DNA of 64,000 nucleotides from Heritagella_A intestinalis (GTDB lineage: Bacteria > Bacillota > Clostridia > Oscillospirales > Acutalibacteraceae): NCBI GenBank assembly GCA_904418995.1, contig CAJFQF010000001.1, forward strand, positions 199,295-263,294, read 5' to 3'. Position numbers and translations under genes: made by a program. A model generated the notes under the pieces. The model worked only from the letters and a program-made list of their open reading frames with translations. It was not told the origin of the DNA and searched no databases. Positions 25,620-34,043 of this stretch are shown here, piece by piece (position 1 is the first letter of the stretch; every line of letters starts with the position of its first letter).

Positions 25620-27326
25620 ATGAAAAAGCTCTTAGCTTTGCTGCTTGCCGGCCTCATGGCCGTTGCCGCAGCCGGCTGCTCCTCTGCTCCGGCTTCTTCC
25701 GGCGACGATAGTGCCACCGATTCCGGCTCCAGCACCACTAGCGAAGCTACTGGTACCAGTAACTTTGCCGGAACCCCTGACGAAGGCATGGTAACGGTCG
25801 ACCTGCGGGCCGAGCCGCCAGATTTGAACCCCATCACCACCACCGACGTGGCTTCCGCCGACATTCTGCGCGAGACTACTGCCGGCCTGATGAAGCTGGA
25901 CGAGAACGACCAGCCTGTCAACGACCTGGCTGAGGACTACACCGTCAGCGAGGACGGCTGCACCTATACTTTCACTATCCGCAAGGACGCCAAGTGGAAT
26001 AACGGCGACCCTGTTACCGCCCACGATTTCGTCTTCTCCTATCTCACCGGTATGTCCAAGGACGGCGGCGGGAACTACGCTTTCATCTTGTACAACAACA
26101 TCAAGAACGGCGATAAATACTACGCCGGCGAGTGCAAGGCTGAGGACGTGGGCGTGAAGGCAGTGGACGACTACACCTTGGAAGTCACCTTCAATACCCC
26201 TCTGGCCTATGCCCTGCACCTGTTTGCGTTCCAGACCTACCTGCCTGTGAACGAGAAGATCTACGAGGCTGCCGGCAAGAACAGCAGCGGTGGCTCTCTG
26301 TACAACAGCGAACCCGACCTCATGGGTTATAACGGCCCCTACTATGTAGAGAGCTGGACCCACAACACCGAGCTTGTTCTGGCAAAGAACCCCGACTACT
26401 ACAATGCCGATGACATCAAGATCGAGAAGATCAAGTACACCATGATGAAGGACTCCAACGCCCGTATGAATGCCTATCAGGGCGGCCAGGTGGACTGCAT
26501 CAATCTTACCGCAGATCAGATCGATCAGATGAAGTCTATGAACGAACCCATCCACACTTATGTCGATAACGGCAACTGGTACTTCCAGTTCAACCTGCAG
26601 ACCCCGGCCCTCCAGAGCGCGAAGGTCCGCAAGGCCCTGGGCGATGCTATCGATCCCCAGTCCTATATCGACAATGTTCTCCGCGATGGTTCTGAGCTGG
26701 CTAACGGCCTGGTGCCCACCAGCATTAACGGCGCCAACGGCGGCAAGTATGTGGACGGCCGCGAGGATCTGATGGATCACGACACTGCCGGCGCTAAGGC
26801 TCTGTTTGACGAGGGCCTGAAGGAGCTGAATCTGACTGCCGCTGATGTGAAGCTCACCTATGTGTGCGACGACACCAGCAGAGCGCAGACGGAAGCCGCT
26901 TACTTCCAGCAGCAGTGGAAAGAGGTTCTGGGCATTGATGTGGACATCAGCCCCATGGCATTCGAGGCCCGTCTGGACGCCATGACCAACGGTAACTTCG
27001 ACATCGTGTTCGCCGGCTGGTCTCCCGACTACAACGATGCCATGACCTATCTGGATATGTTCATGAAGGACAACGGCAACAACTACGGCAAGTACGACAA
27101 TCCCGAGTATGACGACCTGCTGAATCAGGCTATGGAGGAGAAGGATGCCGCTAAGCGTCAGGAGATCCTCCATCAGGCGGAAACCATTCTGATCCAGGAA
27201 GATTATGTGGTATATCCCATTTACTTCAGCGTAATCAACTATGTCTGCTCCAATAAGCTGTCCGGTATGACCCGTACCGGCTTCCAGGAGTTCGACTTCT
27301 GCGATGGCGCGGAGATTGTTTCCTGA
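25620..27326 (+). CDS. oppA: Oligopeptide ABC transporter substrate-binding lipoprotein
   Basis: This is the extracellular receptor that delivers peptides to the OppBCDF transporter. The ATG at 25620 is chosen because GGAGGG is 9 bp upstream and a lipoprotein signal follows (LLAGLMAVAAAGCSS). The 568-residue protein then has a Ser/Thr-rich linker and a family 5 binding domain: DLRAEPPDLNPITTTD, FTIRKDAKWNNGDPVTAHDF, LMGYNGPYYVESW and FDIVFAGWSPDYNDAMTYLD. The other transporter genes follow on the same strand after a 407-bp gap with a hairpin and a palindromic element. A tiny ATGAAATGA frame overlaps the start. Confidence 0.92.
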   Translation: MKKLLALLLAGLMAVAAAGCSSAPASSGDDSATDSGSSTTSEATGTSNFAGTPDEGMVTVDLRAEPPDLNPITTTDVASADILRETTAGLMKLDENDQPVNDLAEDYTVSEDGCTYTFTIRKDAKWNNGDPVTAHDFVFSYLTGMSKDGGGNYAFILYNNIKNGDKYYAGECKAEDVGVKAVDDYTLEVTFNTPLAYALHLFAFQTYLPVNEKIYEAAGKNSSGGSLYNSEPDLMGYNGPYYVESWTHNTELVLAKNPDYYNADDIKIEKIKYTMMKDSNARMNAYQGGQVDCINLTADQIDQMKSMNEPIHTYVDNGNWYFQFNLQTPALQSAKVRKALGDAIDPQSYIDNVLRDGSELANGLVPTSINGANGGKYVDGREDLMDHDTAGAKALFDEGLKELNLTAADVKLTYVCDDTSRAQTEAAYFQQQWKEVLGIDVDISPMAFEARLDAMTNGNFDIVFAGWSPDYNDAMTYLDMFMKDNGNNYGKYDNPEYDDLLNQAMEEKDAAKRQEILHQAETILIQEDYVVYPIYFSVINYVCSNKLSGMTRTGFQEFDFCDGAEIVS

Positions 27327-27380
27327 GTTTGACCCGGCAAAGGGAAAACAAGGGATTCTGTAAAAAGGTATGATTCCTGC

Positions 27381-27415
27381 AAAAAGGGCCATATGATTCC
27401 ATGTGGCCCTTTTTG
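27381..27415 (+). terminator. Hairpin after oppA
   Basis: AAAAAGGGCCATATG pairs with CATGTGGCCCTTTTT (one wobble or mismatch) and ends in T residues. It may reduce readthrough from oppA into the permease genes, giving excess binding protein. A second hairpin (CCGCAAA/TTTGCGG) follows at about 27426-27457. Confidence 0.75.
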
Positions 27416-27495
27416 CTTATGAAAACCGCAAAGCTGCCTAAAACGGGGTTTTGCGGCTTTCATAAGTATTTTTTCCCTGGGGCCTGAGGTTTTTA

Positions 27496-27613
27496 GGCTC
27501 CCTCTTTGAGGGAGCTGTCTGCGAATGCAGACTGAGGGAGTAAAGAAGCAAGCTGTCTATGCAAAACTCCCTCCGTCACGCTAACGCGTGCCACCTCCCT
27601 CTGAGAGGGAGGC
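27496..27613. mobile_element. Palindromic miniature element (MITE-like)
   Basis: Two long, imperfect inverted arms (27496-27541 and 27566-27613) are separated by about 24 bp. Each arm is itself built of small hairpins: GGCTCCCTC-TTTGAGGGAGC plus GTCTGCGAATGCAGAC on the left; CACGCTAACGCGTG plus CCTCCCTCTGAGAGGGAGG on the right. The ends read GGCTCCC and GGGAGGC. Such GAGGGAG-rich palindromes are, from memory, dispersed in many gut Clostridia. It encodes nothing and sits between oppA and oppB. Confidence 0.75.
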
Positions 27614-27733
27614 ATACAAAGGCAACCATTTTCTCTCAAAATTTGCGGAATAATAGAAGGGAAAGCAGGAATTTGTATGACCGCATACAAAATGCCTTTA
27701 AAATAAATATCTTCAAGAAAGGAATGATTACGT

Positions 27734-28690
27734 TTGAACTCGAAACTGGCAATGTACATTCTCAAACGGATCCTGTACGCAGTGATTACGGTTCTGGCGT
27801 TGGTCACGCTGACGTTCTTCCTGATGCGTCTGCTGCCCGGCGACCCCTTCACCGGCGGTAAGGCGGTTCCCCCGGAGACCATGGAAGCCCTGCGCGCCAA
27901 GTACGGCCTGGACAAGCCTCTGTGGGAGCAGTATCTGATTTATGTAGGAAATATTCTTCAGGGCGATTTGGGTTCTTCTCTGAAGACCCAGCGCCCCTTG
28001 ACCACCACCATTGGACAGGCGTTCCCGGTTTCTTTTGAGCTGGGAATGCGCGCCCTGATCTTCGCCTTTATCATCGGTATCCTGCTGGGCGTGGTGGCCG
28101 CCGTCAAGCGCGGCACCGCTTGGGACAGCACGGCCATGTTCATCGCCCTTATCGGCGTATCCGTGCCGTCCTTTATTATTGGCTCCCTGCTCCAGTATTT
28201 CCTGGCGCTGAAACTCAACGGGGCTGTAGGCTTCCAGTTGTTCGCCGTTATGGGATGGGGGCCGCAAAACAGTAAGATATTGCCGGCTTTTGCCCTTGCC
28301 TTCGGTTCCATGGCCACGGTCAGCCGGTTGATGCGCACCAGTATGCTGGACGTGCTCAACCAGGACTATATCATGACCGCTAAGGCCAAGGGCCTCTCCC
28401 AGAAAGCCGTGATTTGGAAGCACGCAGTGCGTAACGCCCTGATGCCGGTTATCACCGTTATGGGCCCCCTGGTAGCGGCAGTGCTCACCGGTGCCTTTGT
28501 GGTGGAGAATATTTTCTCCATTCCCGGCATGGGCCAGTACTTTGTCCAGTGCGTACAGCAGAACGATTACCCCATGGTGGCGGGCGTTACCATATTCTAC
28601 GGTTCTTTCCTGGTGCTTGCCAACCTGATTGTGGATATCTTGTATGGTCTGATTGATCCTCGCGTCAAGCTGACCGGCGGAAAGGAGTAA
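27734..28690 (+). CDS. oppB: Oligopeptide ABC transporter permease OppB/DppB
   Basis: This is one of the two membrane subunits of the peptide importer. The 318-residue protein starts with a membrane helix (YILKRILYAVITVLALVTLT) and the FFLMRLLPGDPF block typical of DppB/OppB. The inner-membrane coupling loop is at MRTSMLDVLNQDYIMTAKAKGLS with the downstream HAVRNALMPVITVMG. Six helices are expected. The TTG at 27734 is favoured because AAGAAAGGA is about 11 bp upstream; an ATG at 27752 is the alternative. The next gene starts 9 bp after the stop. Confidence 0.92.
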   Translation: MNSKLAMYILKRILYAVITVLALVTLTFFLMRLLPGDPFTGGKAVPPETMEALRAKYGLDKPLWEQYLIYVGNILQGDLGSSLKTQRPLTTTIGQAFPVSFELGMRALIFAFIIGILLGVVAAVKRGTAWDSTAMFIALIGVSVPSFIIGSLLQYFLALKLNGAVGFQLFAVMGWGPQNSKILPAFALAFGSMATVSRLMRTSMLDVLNQDYIMTAKAKGLSQKAVIWKHAVRNALMPVITVMGPLVAAVLTGAFVVENIFSIPGMGQYFVQCVQQNDYPMVAGVTIFYGSFLVLANLIVDILYGLIDPRVKLTGGKE

Positions 28691-28699
28691 AGCCGACTA

Positions 28700-29713
28700 A
28701 TGGGACTTTTCAGTATTAAAAAGAAGGCTCCGTTTGAGCCGGCTGTGGAAGACCTTTCCGCAGTTTATGGCGCAGACAGCCACATTGATGCTTCTGAGTT
28801 TGAAACGGTGGGTACGGATGCAGGAAATATGGAATCCATCGTCCGCCCCTCCATCAGCTTCTGGAAGGATGCTCTGAGCCGTGTTCGCCGTAGTAAAGTG
28901 GCAATGGTATGTTTGGTTATCCTGCTTATCCTGATTGTAGGCGCTATTTTTATCCCCATGTTCTCTCCCTACAGTATCAGTGAGCAGGACGTCACCTTTA
29001 CCCATAAGCCGCCCTTCTCTACGAACCCCATCACCGGAGGCCTTCATATTTTTGGAACCGATACCTTGGGCCGCGATATTTTCGTGCGGATTTGGTATGG
29101 GGCGAGAATTTCTCTGACAGTGGCGGTGGCCGTGGCCCTCATCGACTGTTTCTTGGGCGTGGTTTACGGCGGTATCTCCGGGTATTTCGGCGGAAAGCTG
29201 GATAACGTCATGATGCGTATCCTGGAAGTCATCAGCGGTATCCCCTATCTGATGATCGTTATGCTCCTCATGGTGGTGCTGGACCGCGGCCTGGGCGCTA
29301 TTATCCTGGCCTACTCCATCACCGGCTGGACCGGCATGGCCCGTTTGGTAAGAGGACAGGTCATGTCCCTGAAGGAGCAGGAATTCCTGGTAGCGGCCCA
29401 GGCTATGGGCGCCAAGCCCAGCCGCATTATTGCCCGTCACCTGGTGCCTAACCTGCTGAGCGTTATTATCGTCAATATCACCCTGGATATTCCCAGCATC
29501 ATCTTTACCGAGGCATTCCTCTCCATGCTGGGCCTGGGCATTGCGCCTCCCGAGTCTTCCTGGGGCATTATGGCCAACGAGGGCATCCAGGTCTTCCAGA
29601 CCTATCCCACCGAGCTCGTATTCCCGGCGGTGTTTATCTGCCTTACTATGCTGTCCTTTAACCTGTTGGGCGACCAGCTCCGGGATGCGTTCGATCCCAA
29701 GCTGCGCAGTTAA
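28700..29713 (+). CDS. oppC: Oligopeptide ABC transporter permease OppC/DppC
   Basis: This is the second membrane subunit. The 337-residue protein has a long hydrophilic N-terminus (about 1-60) before the first helix (VAMVCLVILLILIVGAIFIP), the conserved HIFGTDTLGRDIFVRIWYGAR, and the coupling motif RGQVMSLKEQEFLVAAQAMGA followed by RHLVPNLLSVIIV. The ending LLGDQLRDAFDPKL is a standard family terminus. It forms a heterodimer with OppB and is followed 14 bp later by oppD with a GGAGG site. Confidence 0.93.
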   Translation: MGLFSIKKKAPFEPAVEDLSAVYGADSHIDASEFETVGTDAGNMESIVRPSISFWKDALSRVRRSKVAMVCLVILLILIVGAIFIPMFSPYSISEQDVTFTHKPPFSTNPITGGLHIFGTDTLGRDIFVRIWYGARISLTVAVAVALIDCFLGVVYGGISGYFGGKLDNVMMRILEVISGIPYLMIVMLLMVVLDRGLGAIILAYSITGWTGMARLVRGQVMSLKEQEFLVAAQAMGAKPSRIIARHLVPNLLSVIIVNITLDIPSIIFTEAFLSMLGLGIAPPESSWGIMANEGIQVFQTYPTELVFPAVFICLTMLSFNLLGDQLRDAFDPKLRS

Positions 29714-29727
29714 GGAGGTAAAGGAAT

Positions 29728-30729
29728 ATGGCAGAAGTTTTGAATATCGAGAACCTTCACGTTTCCTTCGACACCTATGCCGGCGAGATCCACGCGGTTC
29801 GCGGCGTTTCCCTTCATGTGGATGAAGGCGAAGTCCTGGCTGTTGTGGGCGAGTCTGGCTGCGGCAAGAGCGTGACGGCCAAAACCATTATGAAGCTGAA
29901 CCCCATGCCCCCGGCCCGGATTAAGGAAGGCACTCTGACCCTGTGCGGCAAGGATATTGTAGCTGCCAACGAGAAGGAGATGCAGAACATCCGCGGCCAG
30001 CTGGTGAGCATGATTTTCCAGGACCCCATGACCTGCCTGAACCCCACCATGAAGGTGGGCAAGCAGATCACAGAGACCCTGCATAAGCACAAGAAGCTCT
30101 CCGGCGCGGAGTGCAAAAAGGAAGCTATCCGCCTGCTGAAGCTGGTGCAGATCCCCAACGCCGAGGAGCGCGCCAATCAGTATCCCCACGAGTATTCCGG
30201 CGGTATGCGCCAGCGCGCTATGATCGCCATGGCTCTTTCCTGCAATCCCAAGCTCCTCATTGCTGACGAGCCCACTACGGCTCTGGACGTGACCATCCAG
30301 GCCCAGATCATGCAGCTCATGGGCCGCATCCGGGAGGAGACCGGCACCGCCATTATCCTCATCACCCATGACCTGGGCGTTGTGGCCAATCTGGCCGACC
30401 GGGTAGCCGTGATGTATGCCGGTAAGGTAGTGGAGCAGGGAACGGTGCAGGATATTTTCTACCGCCCCAAGCACCCCTATACTTCCGCACTGCTTCGCAG
30501 TCTTCCCACCGTGGAGACCAGCCGGGACGAGAACCTGGTGTCCATCCCCGGCACGCCGCCGGATCTGTTTGCGCCGCCCAAGGGCTGCGCCTTTGCCAGC
30601 CGGTGCGAGCACTGCATGAAGATTTGCAAGAACAACCAGCCTCCCGTATTTGATATTGCCGAGGGACACACCGCCGCCTGCTGGCGGCTGCATCCGGATT
30701 TCCCCGGCGGGAAGGAGGAGAACGCATAA
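29728..30729 (+). CDS. oppD: Oligopeptide ABC transporter ATPase OppD
   Basis: One of two ATPases powering peptide import. The 333-residue protein shows Walker A GESGCGKSV, Q-loop FQDPMTCLNP, signature YSGGMRQRAMIAMAL, Walker B LLIADEPTTALD and switch ITHDLGVV. A C-terminal oligopeptide-transporter extension has four closely spaced Cys residues (GCAFASRCEHCMKIC), as in DppD proteins that carry an Fe-S cluster. Its stop codon abuts the ATG of oppF (TAAATG), indicating coupled translation. Confidence 0.93.
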   Translation: MAEVLNIENLHVSFDTYAGEIHAVRGVSLHVDEGEVLAVVGESGCGKSVTAKTIMKLNPMPPARIKEGTLTLCGKDIVAANEKEMQNIRGQLVSMIFQDPMTCLNPTMKVGKQITETLHKHKKLSGAECKKEAIRLLKLVQIPNAEERANQYPHEYSGGMRQRAMIAMALSCNPKLLIADEPTTALDVTIQAQIMQLMGRIREETGTAIILITHDLGVVANLADRVAVMYAGKVVEQGTVQDIFYRPKHPYTSALLRSLPTVETSRDENLVSIPGTPPDLFAPPKGCAFASRCEHCMKICKNNQPPVFDIAEGHTAACWRLHPDFPGGKEENA

Positions 30730-31743
30730 ATGGCAAATGAGAAAGTTTCAACCCAAAAGGCCCCTGCTGTGGAAAACGCATCCCAGGAGAAGGAGAAGCT
30801 CATTACTTTGGAGAACGTCTCCAAGCATTTCCGCGTAGGCCCCCGCCAGACTCTGGTGGCTGTGAATAATATCTCCCTGGACATTTACAAGGGCGAGACC
30901 CTGGGCGTGGTGGGCGAGTCCGGCTGCGGCAAGTCCACCCTGGGCCGCGTGGTCATGGGCATCTATCACCCTACCAAGGGCAAGATCCTCTATCGCAATA
31001 AGGAAGTCAATCTGAAGCACACCCGGGACCGCTTTGCCTATTCCCGGAAGGCCCAGATTATTTTCCAGGATCCCTATGCTTCTCTGAATCCCCGTATGAC
31101 CGTGGGCACCATTATTGCGGAGGGCATGGAAATCCACAATATGTATGACAAGGCCAAGCGCCAGGAGCGCGTGTATGAGCTGTTGGAGACTGTCGGCCTG
31201 AACCGGGAGCACGCCAACCGCTTCCCTCACGAGTTTTCCGGCGGTCAGCGTCAGCGTATCGGCATTGCCCGCGCTCTGGCCATTGAGCCGGAGTTTATTG
31301 TGTGCGATGAGCCCATCTCCGCTCTGGACGTTTCCATTCAGAGCCAGATCATCAATCTGCTGAAGGATCTGCAGAAGAAGCTGAACCTGACCTATATGTT
31401 CATCGCCCACGACCTGAACATCGTGAAGTATATTTCCGACCGTATCGCGGTGATGTATCTGGGCAACCTGGTGGAGCTGGCCGACAGCGACGCCATCTAT
31501 GCTGAGACCCTGCACCCCTACAGCCGGGCCCTGCTGTCCTCCGTGCCCATTCCGGACCCGGACAAGGAAGCCCAGAAGAAGGCCCAGGTGCTTTCCGGCG
31601 ACGTGCCCAGCCCCATCAATCCCAAGCCGGGCTGCCCCTTCGCCAACCGCTGCCCCAACGCCACCGACCGGTGCCGTCAGGAGACCCCGGTGCTGCGGGA
31701 AGCGCGTCCTGGCCACTTTGTGGCTTGCCATCTGGTAAAATAA
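30730..31743 (+). CDS. oppF: Oligopeptide ABC transporter ATPase OppF
   Basis: The second ATPase of the importer. The 337-residue protein has a short charged N-terminal extension, then Walker A GESGCGKST, Q-loop FQDPYASLNPRMTVG, signature FSGGQRQRIGIARAL, Walker B FIVCDEPISALD and switch IAHDLNIV. The C-terminal extension again carries Cys residues (GCPFANRCPNATDRC). It is the last protein gene of the opp operon. A structured, terminator-ended region follows directly. Confidence 0.93.
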   Translation: MANEKVSTQKAPAVENASQEKEKLITLENVSKHFRVGPRQTLVAVNNISLDIYKGETLGVVGESGCGKSTLGRVVMGIYHPTKGKILYRNKEVNLKHTRDRFAYSRKAQIIFQDPYASLNPRMTVGTIIAEGMEIHNMYDKAKRQERVYELLETVGLNREHANRFPHEFSGGQRQRIGIARALAIEPEFIVCDEPISALDVSIQSQIINLLKDLQKKLNLTYMFIAHDLNIVKYISDRIAVMYLGNLVELADSDAIYAETLHPYSRALLSSVPIPDPDKEAQKKAQVLSGDVPSPINPKPGCPFANRCPNATDRCRQETPVLREARPGHFVACHLVK

Positions 31744-31761
31744 GGCGGAGAGCCGACCCTG

Positions 31762-32030
31762 GCAATTCGCGTTTTGAGATGGGGGTAAACAGTACCCTAA
31801 CACCACGCGGAGGTACCTTCGCGAGAAAATGGGTTGTTTATAACTGTTAGCCTGCCCGCAGAGTGGAACCGCACATTGTGCGGCGCGAATTGCGTCAAGG
31901 CTTCCAGTGGTTTGTTTACTGGAACGCATATTTGCGCAGGAGAATAGACGACCTGACTATTTCCCTGCGAATTGGAAGCGGGCACTGCCCGTCAGCCTCC
32001 GGTTTTCGCCGGGGGCTGTTTTGCCGTTTT
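31762..32030 (+). ncRNA. Candidate structured non-coding RNA ending in a terminator
   Basis: No gene fits here. Strand A, GCAATTCGCG (31762-31771), can pair perfectly with B, CGCGAATTGC (31884-31893), or over 8 bp with C, GCGAATTG (31967-31974), so two folds compete. Within lie hairpins GGGTA/TACCC (31783-31797), CGCG/CGCG (31806-31823), CCGCAC/GTGCGG (31869-31883) and TTCCAGT/ACTGGAA (31902-31924), plus a longer one at about 31934-31969. A Rho-independent terminator ends it. It could be a stand-alone RNA processed from the opp transcript or a leader controlling the aminopeptidase gene. I do not recognise the family; a large Firmicutes class such as raiA is one possibility to test. Confidence 0.6.
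31993..32030 (+). terminator. Terminator closing the structured region
   Basis: CAGCCTCCGG pairs with CCGGGGGCTG around a TTTTCG-type loop, followed by TTTTGCCGTTTT. Confidence 0.75.
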
Positions 32031-32075
32031 ATCCTTTTATTTTCTCATTCCTTGTGTAGAAAGGATCTGTAAGCT

Positions 32076-33851
32076 ATGACTATCAATGAAAAAATTGCAG
32101 CCCTGCGCGCCAAAATGGCCCAGGCTGGCGTGGACGCCCTGGTGATCCCCACCAGCGATCCTCACATGAGCGAGTACATCCCCGAGGCCTGGAAGGCCCG
32201 GAAGGAGTTTTCCGGTTTCACCGGTTCTGCTGGCACCCTGGTGGTGACCAAGGAGGAAAGCGGCCTGTGGACCGATGGCCGCTACTTTATCCAGGCGGAA
32301 AACCAGATTTCCGGCAGTGAGATCAAGCTGTTCCGGATGCGAGAAAAGGGCGTGCCCACAGTGGAGGAATATCTGGCCGATACCCAGGCTGGCAAAACCG
32401 TAGCAGTGGACGGCTCCATTTATCCCGCTTCCACAGGGCTGCTTCTCCAGGAAAAGCTGGAGAAGGTAGGGGCTTCCCTGGTCAGCGAAGATTTGGTTAT
32501 GCCCGTGTGGCAGGACCGTCCGGAACTGCCCCACACCCCCGCTTATGTGCTGGATGTGAAGTATGCCGGTTTGACCCCGGCGGAAAAGCTGGCCCAGGTG
32601 CGGGAAGAGCTTTCCAAGCGGGGCGCTGACGCCCAGCTCTACAGCACCTTGGACTGCGCCAACTGGCTCTCCAATGTCCGGGCTTCGGATATTGCCTTTA
32701 ACCCCTTCGCCACCTCCTATGTGCTGGTGCTCAAAGATGAAGCCCGCCTTTATCTGGATGCAGACCGTCTGAGCGAAGCGGATGCGGCTTCTTTGCAGGA
32801 AACCTTTACCCTGCGCCCCTATAATGCCATTACCGAAGATTTGGAAGGCGACTTGGGCGGCGCCAAGATGCTGGTGAATAAGGCCGGGATCAGCTACGAC
32901 AACCTGCTCCGCCTGATGAAAAACGATAGTGTTTCCATTCAGTATGGCCCGGATGTAGTGACCCAGCTCAAGGGCGTCAAGAACCCCACCGAGCTGAAAA
33001 ATATCCGGCAGGCCCATGTGTGGGACGGCGTGGCCCTGGCGAACTTCTGGGCAAAGCTCCAGAAGAAGCTGGAAGCAGGGGAGACCGTGACGGAATACGA
33101 CGTGTGCGTTATGCTGGCCGCAGAGCGCGCCAAGATGCCCGAAAACCGCGGCGAGAGCTTTGACACCATCGCTGGTTACGGCCCCAACGCCGCCATGATG
33201 CACTATGCGCCCACTGCTGAAAAATCCGATGTGCTTCAGAAGAAGGGCTTTTTGCTCATTGATTCCGGCGGGCAGTACCTCACCGGCACCACCGATGTGA
33301 CCCGCACCTTTGTGCTGGGCCCCATCACCGAGGAGGAGCGCACCGACTTCACCCGGGTGCTCAAGAGCCACATCCAGCTGGCCATGGCGGTATTCCCCGA
33401 GGGCACCAAGGACGGCATGCTGGACTGCCTGGCCCGTCAGCAGGTGTGGAAGTACGGCTTGGATTATCGCTGCGGCACCGGCCACGGCGTGGGCTTCTTT
33501 GCCGGCGTTCACGAAGGCCCCCAGAACTTCAGCCAGCGCTCTTCCGGCGTGCTGAAGGAGGGTATGACCATCACCGACGAGCCCGGCCTGTATATGGAGG
33601 GCCGCTACGGCATCCGCACGGAGAATCTGCTGGAAGTGGTGTTCTGGAAAGAGACCGAGTACGGCCGCTTCCTGAAGCTGGAGCCCATGACGCTGTTCCC
33701 CATTGACCGCAACGGCATTGATGTGGAGCTGATGACCCGGGAAGAGCTGGATTACCTCAATGAATATCACGCCAAGGTGTGCGAGGCACTGGCGCCCCAT
33801 GTGGAGCCGGAGACTCTGCTCTGGCTCAAGGAAGCCTGCAAACCTCTGTAA
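32076..33851 (+). CDS. pepP: Xaa-Pro aminopeptidase, long M24B form
   Basis: The enzyme removes N-terminal residues preceding proline. The 591-residue length, with two creatinase-like N-terminal domains (about 1-300; KEFSGFTGSAGTLVVT, ESGLWTDGRYFIQAE) before the pita-bread catalytic domain, marks the three-domain type. The dinuclear metal ligands are visible: two Asp in LLIDSGGQYLTGTTDVTRTF, His in GTGHGVGFF, Glu in TDEPGLYMEG and Glu in RTENLLEVV. It is cytoplasmic, without a signal peptide. Following the opp operon, it probably helps digest imported proline-containing peptides. Start ATG 32076 is preceded by AGAAAGGA. Confidence 0.92.
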   Translation: MTINEKIAALRAKMAQAGVDALVIPTSDPHMSEYIPEAWKARKEFSGFTGSAGTLVVTKEESGLWTDGRYFIQAENQISGSEIKLFRMREKGVPTVEEYLADTQAGKTVAVDGSIYPASTGLLLQEKLEKVGASLVSEDLVMPVWQDRPELPHTPAYVLDVKYAGLTPAEKLAQVREELSKRGADAQLYSTLDCANWLSNVRASDIAFNPFATSYVLVLKDEARLYLDADRLSEADAASLQETFTLRPYNAITEDLEGDLGGAKMLVNKAGISYDNLLRLMKNDSVSIQYGPDVVTQLKGVKNPTELKNIRQAHVWDGVALANFWAKLQKKLEAGETVTEYDVCVMLAAERAKMPENRGESFDTIAGYGPNAAMMHYAPTAEKSDVLQKKGFLLIDSGGQYLTGTTDVTRTFVLGPITEEERTDFTRVLKSHIQLAMAVFPEGTKDGMLDCLARQQVWKYGLDYRCGTGHGVGFFAGVHEGPQNFSQRSSGVLKEGMTITDEPGLYMEGRYGIRTENLLEVVFWKETEYGRFLKLEPMTLFPIDRNGIDVELMTREELDYLNEYHAKVCEALAPHVEPETLLWLKEACKPL

Positions 33852-33874
33852 GGTATCCTGAAAAACCATAAAAG

Positions 33875-33910
33875 AAATCCCTTCGAGATACTGTCTCGAA
33901 GGGATTTTTG
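33875..33910. terminator. Bidirectional terminator
   Basis: AAATCCCTTCGAGA (33875-33888) pairs perfectly with TCTCGAAGGGATTT (33894-33907), with T runs on both strands. It serves pepP and the convergent aldo/keto reductase gene. Confidence 0.85.
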
Positions 33911-33949
33911 TTTGGGGATGATGCAGGGGGCCGGGTGCATAGGCGGGGT

Positions 33950-34043
33950 TGCGCCTTTCTGTCAGGCCTTCTCTGCGACGGCCCAGGTTTCGCATTGATG
34001 CCAGCTTGCCCGCGGACTGGGAGCGCATACTATGCGCCTTTCT
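33950..34043. repeat. Small palindromic insert flanked by 11-bp direct repeats
   Basis: TGCGCCTTTCT occurs at 33950-33960 and 34033-34043. Between them are 72 bp containing GCGCATACTATGCGC (34023-34037, overlapping the repeat) and a GC-rich body. The second copy lies inside the last codons of the reductase gene, and its stop codon (34030-34032) is in the insert. The block AGCTTGCCCGCGGACTGG resembles AGCCTGCCCGCAGAGTGG in the structured region at 31.85 kb. This looks like insertion of a small mobile repeat with target duplication. Confidence 0.55.

Noticed and set aside
31858..31883. T-box-like string (GAGTGGAACCGCA) in the structured region after oppF
   Set aside because: It resembles the T-box core, but the expected specifier stem features, a terminator pairing with this string, and a downstream aminoacyl-tRNA synthetase or amino-acid gene of the usual kind are missing. 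The real terminator lies 110 nt further on.
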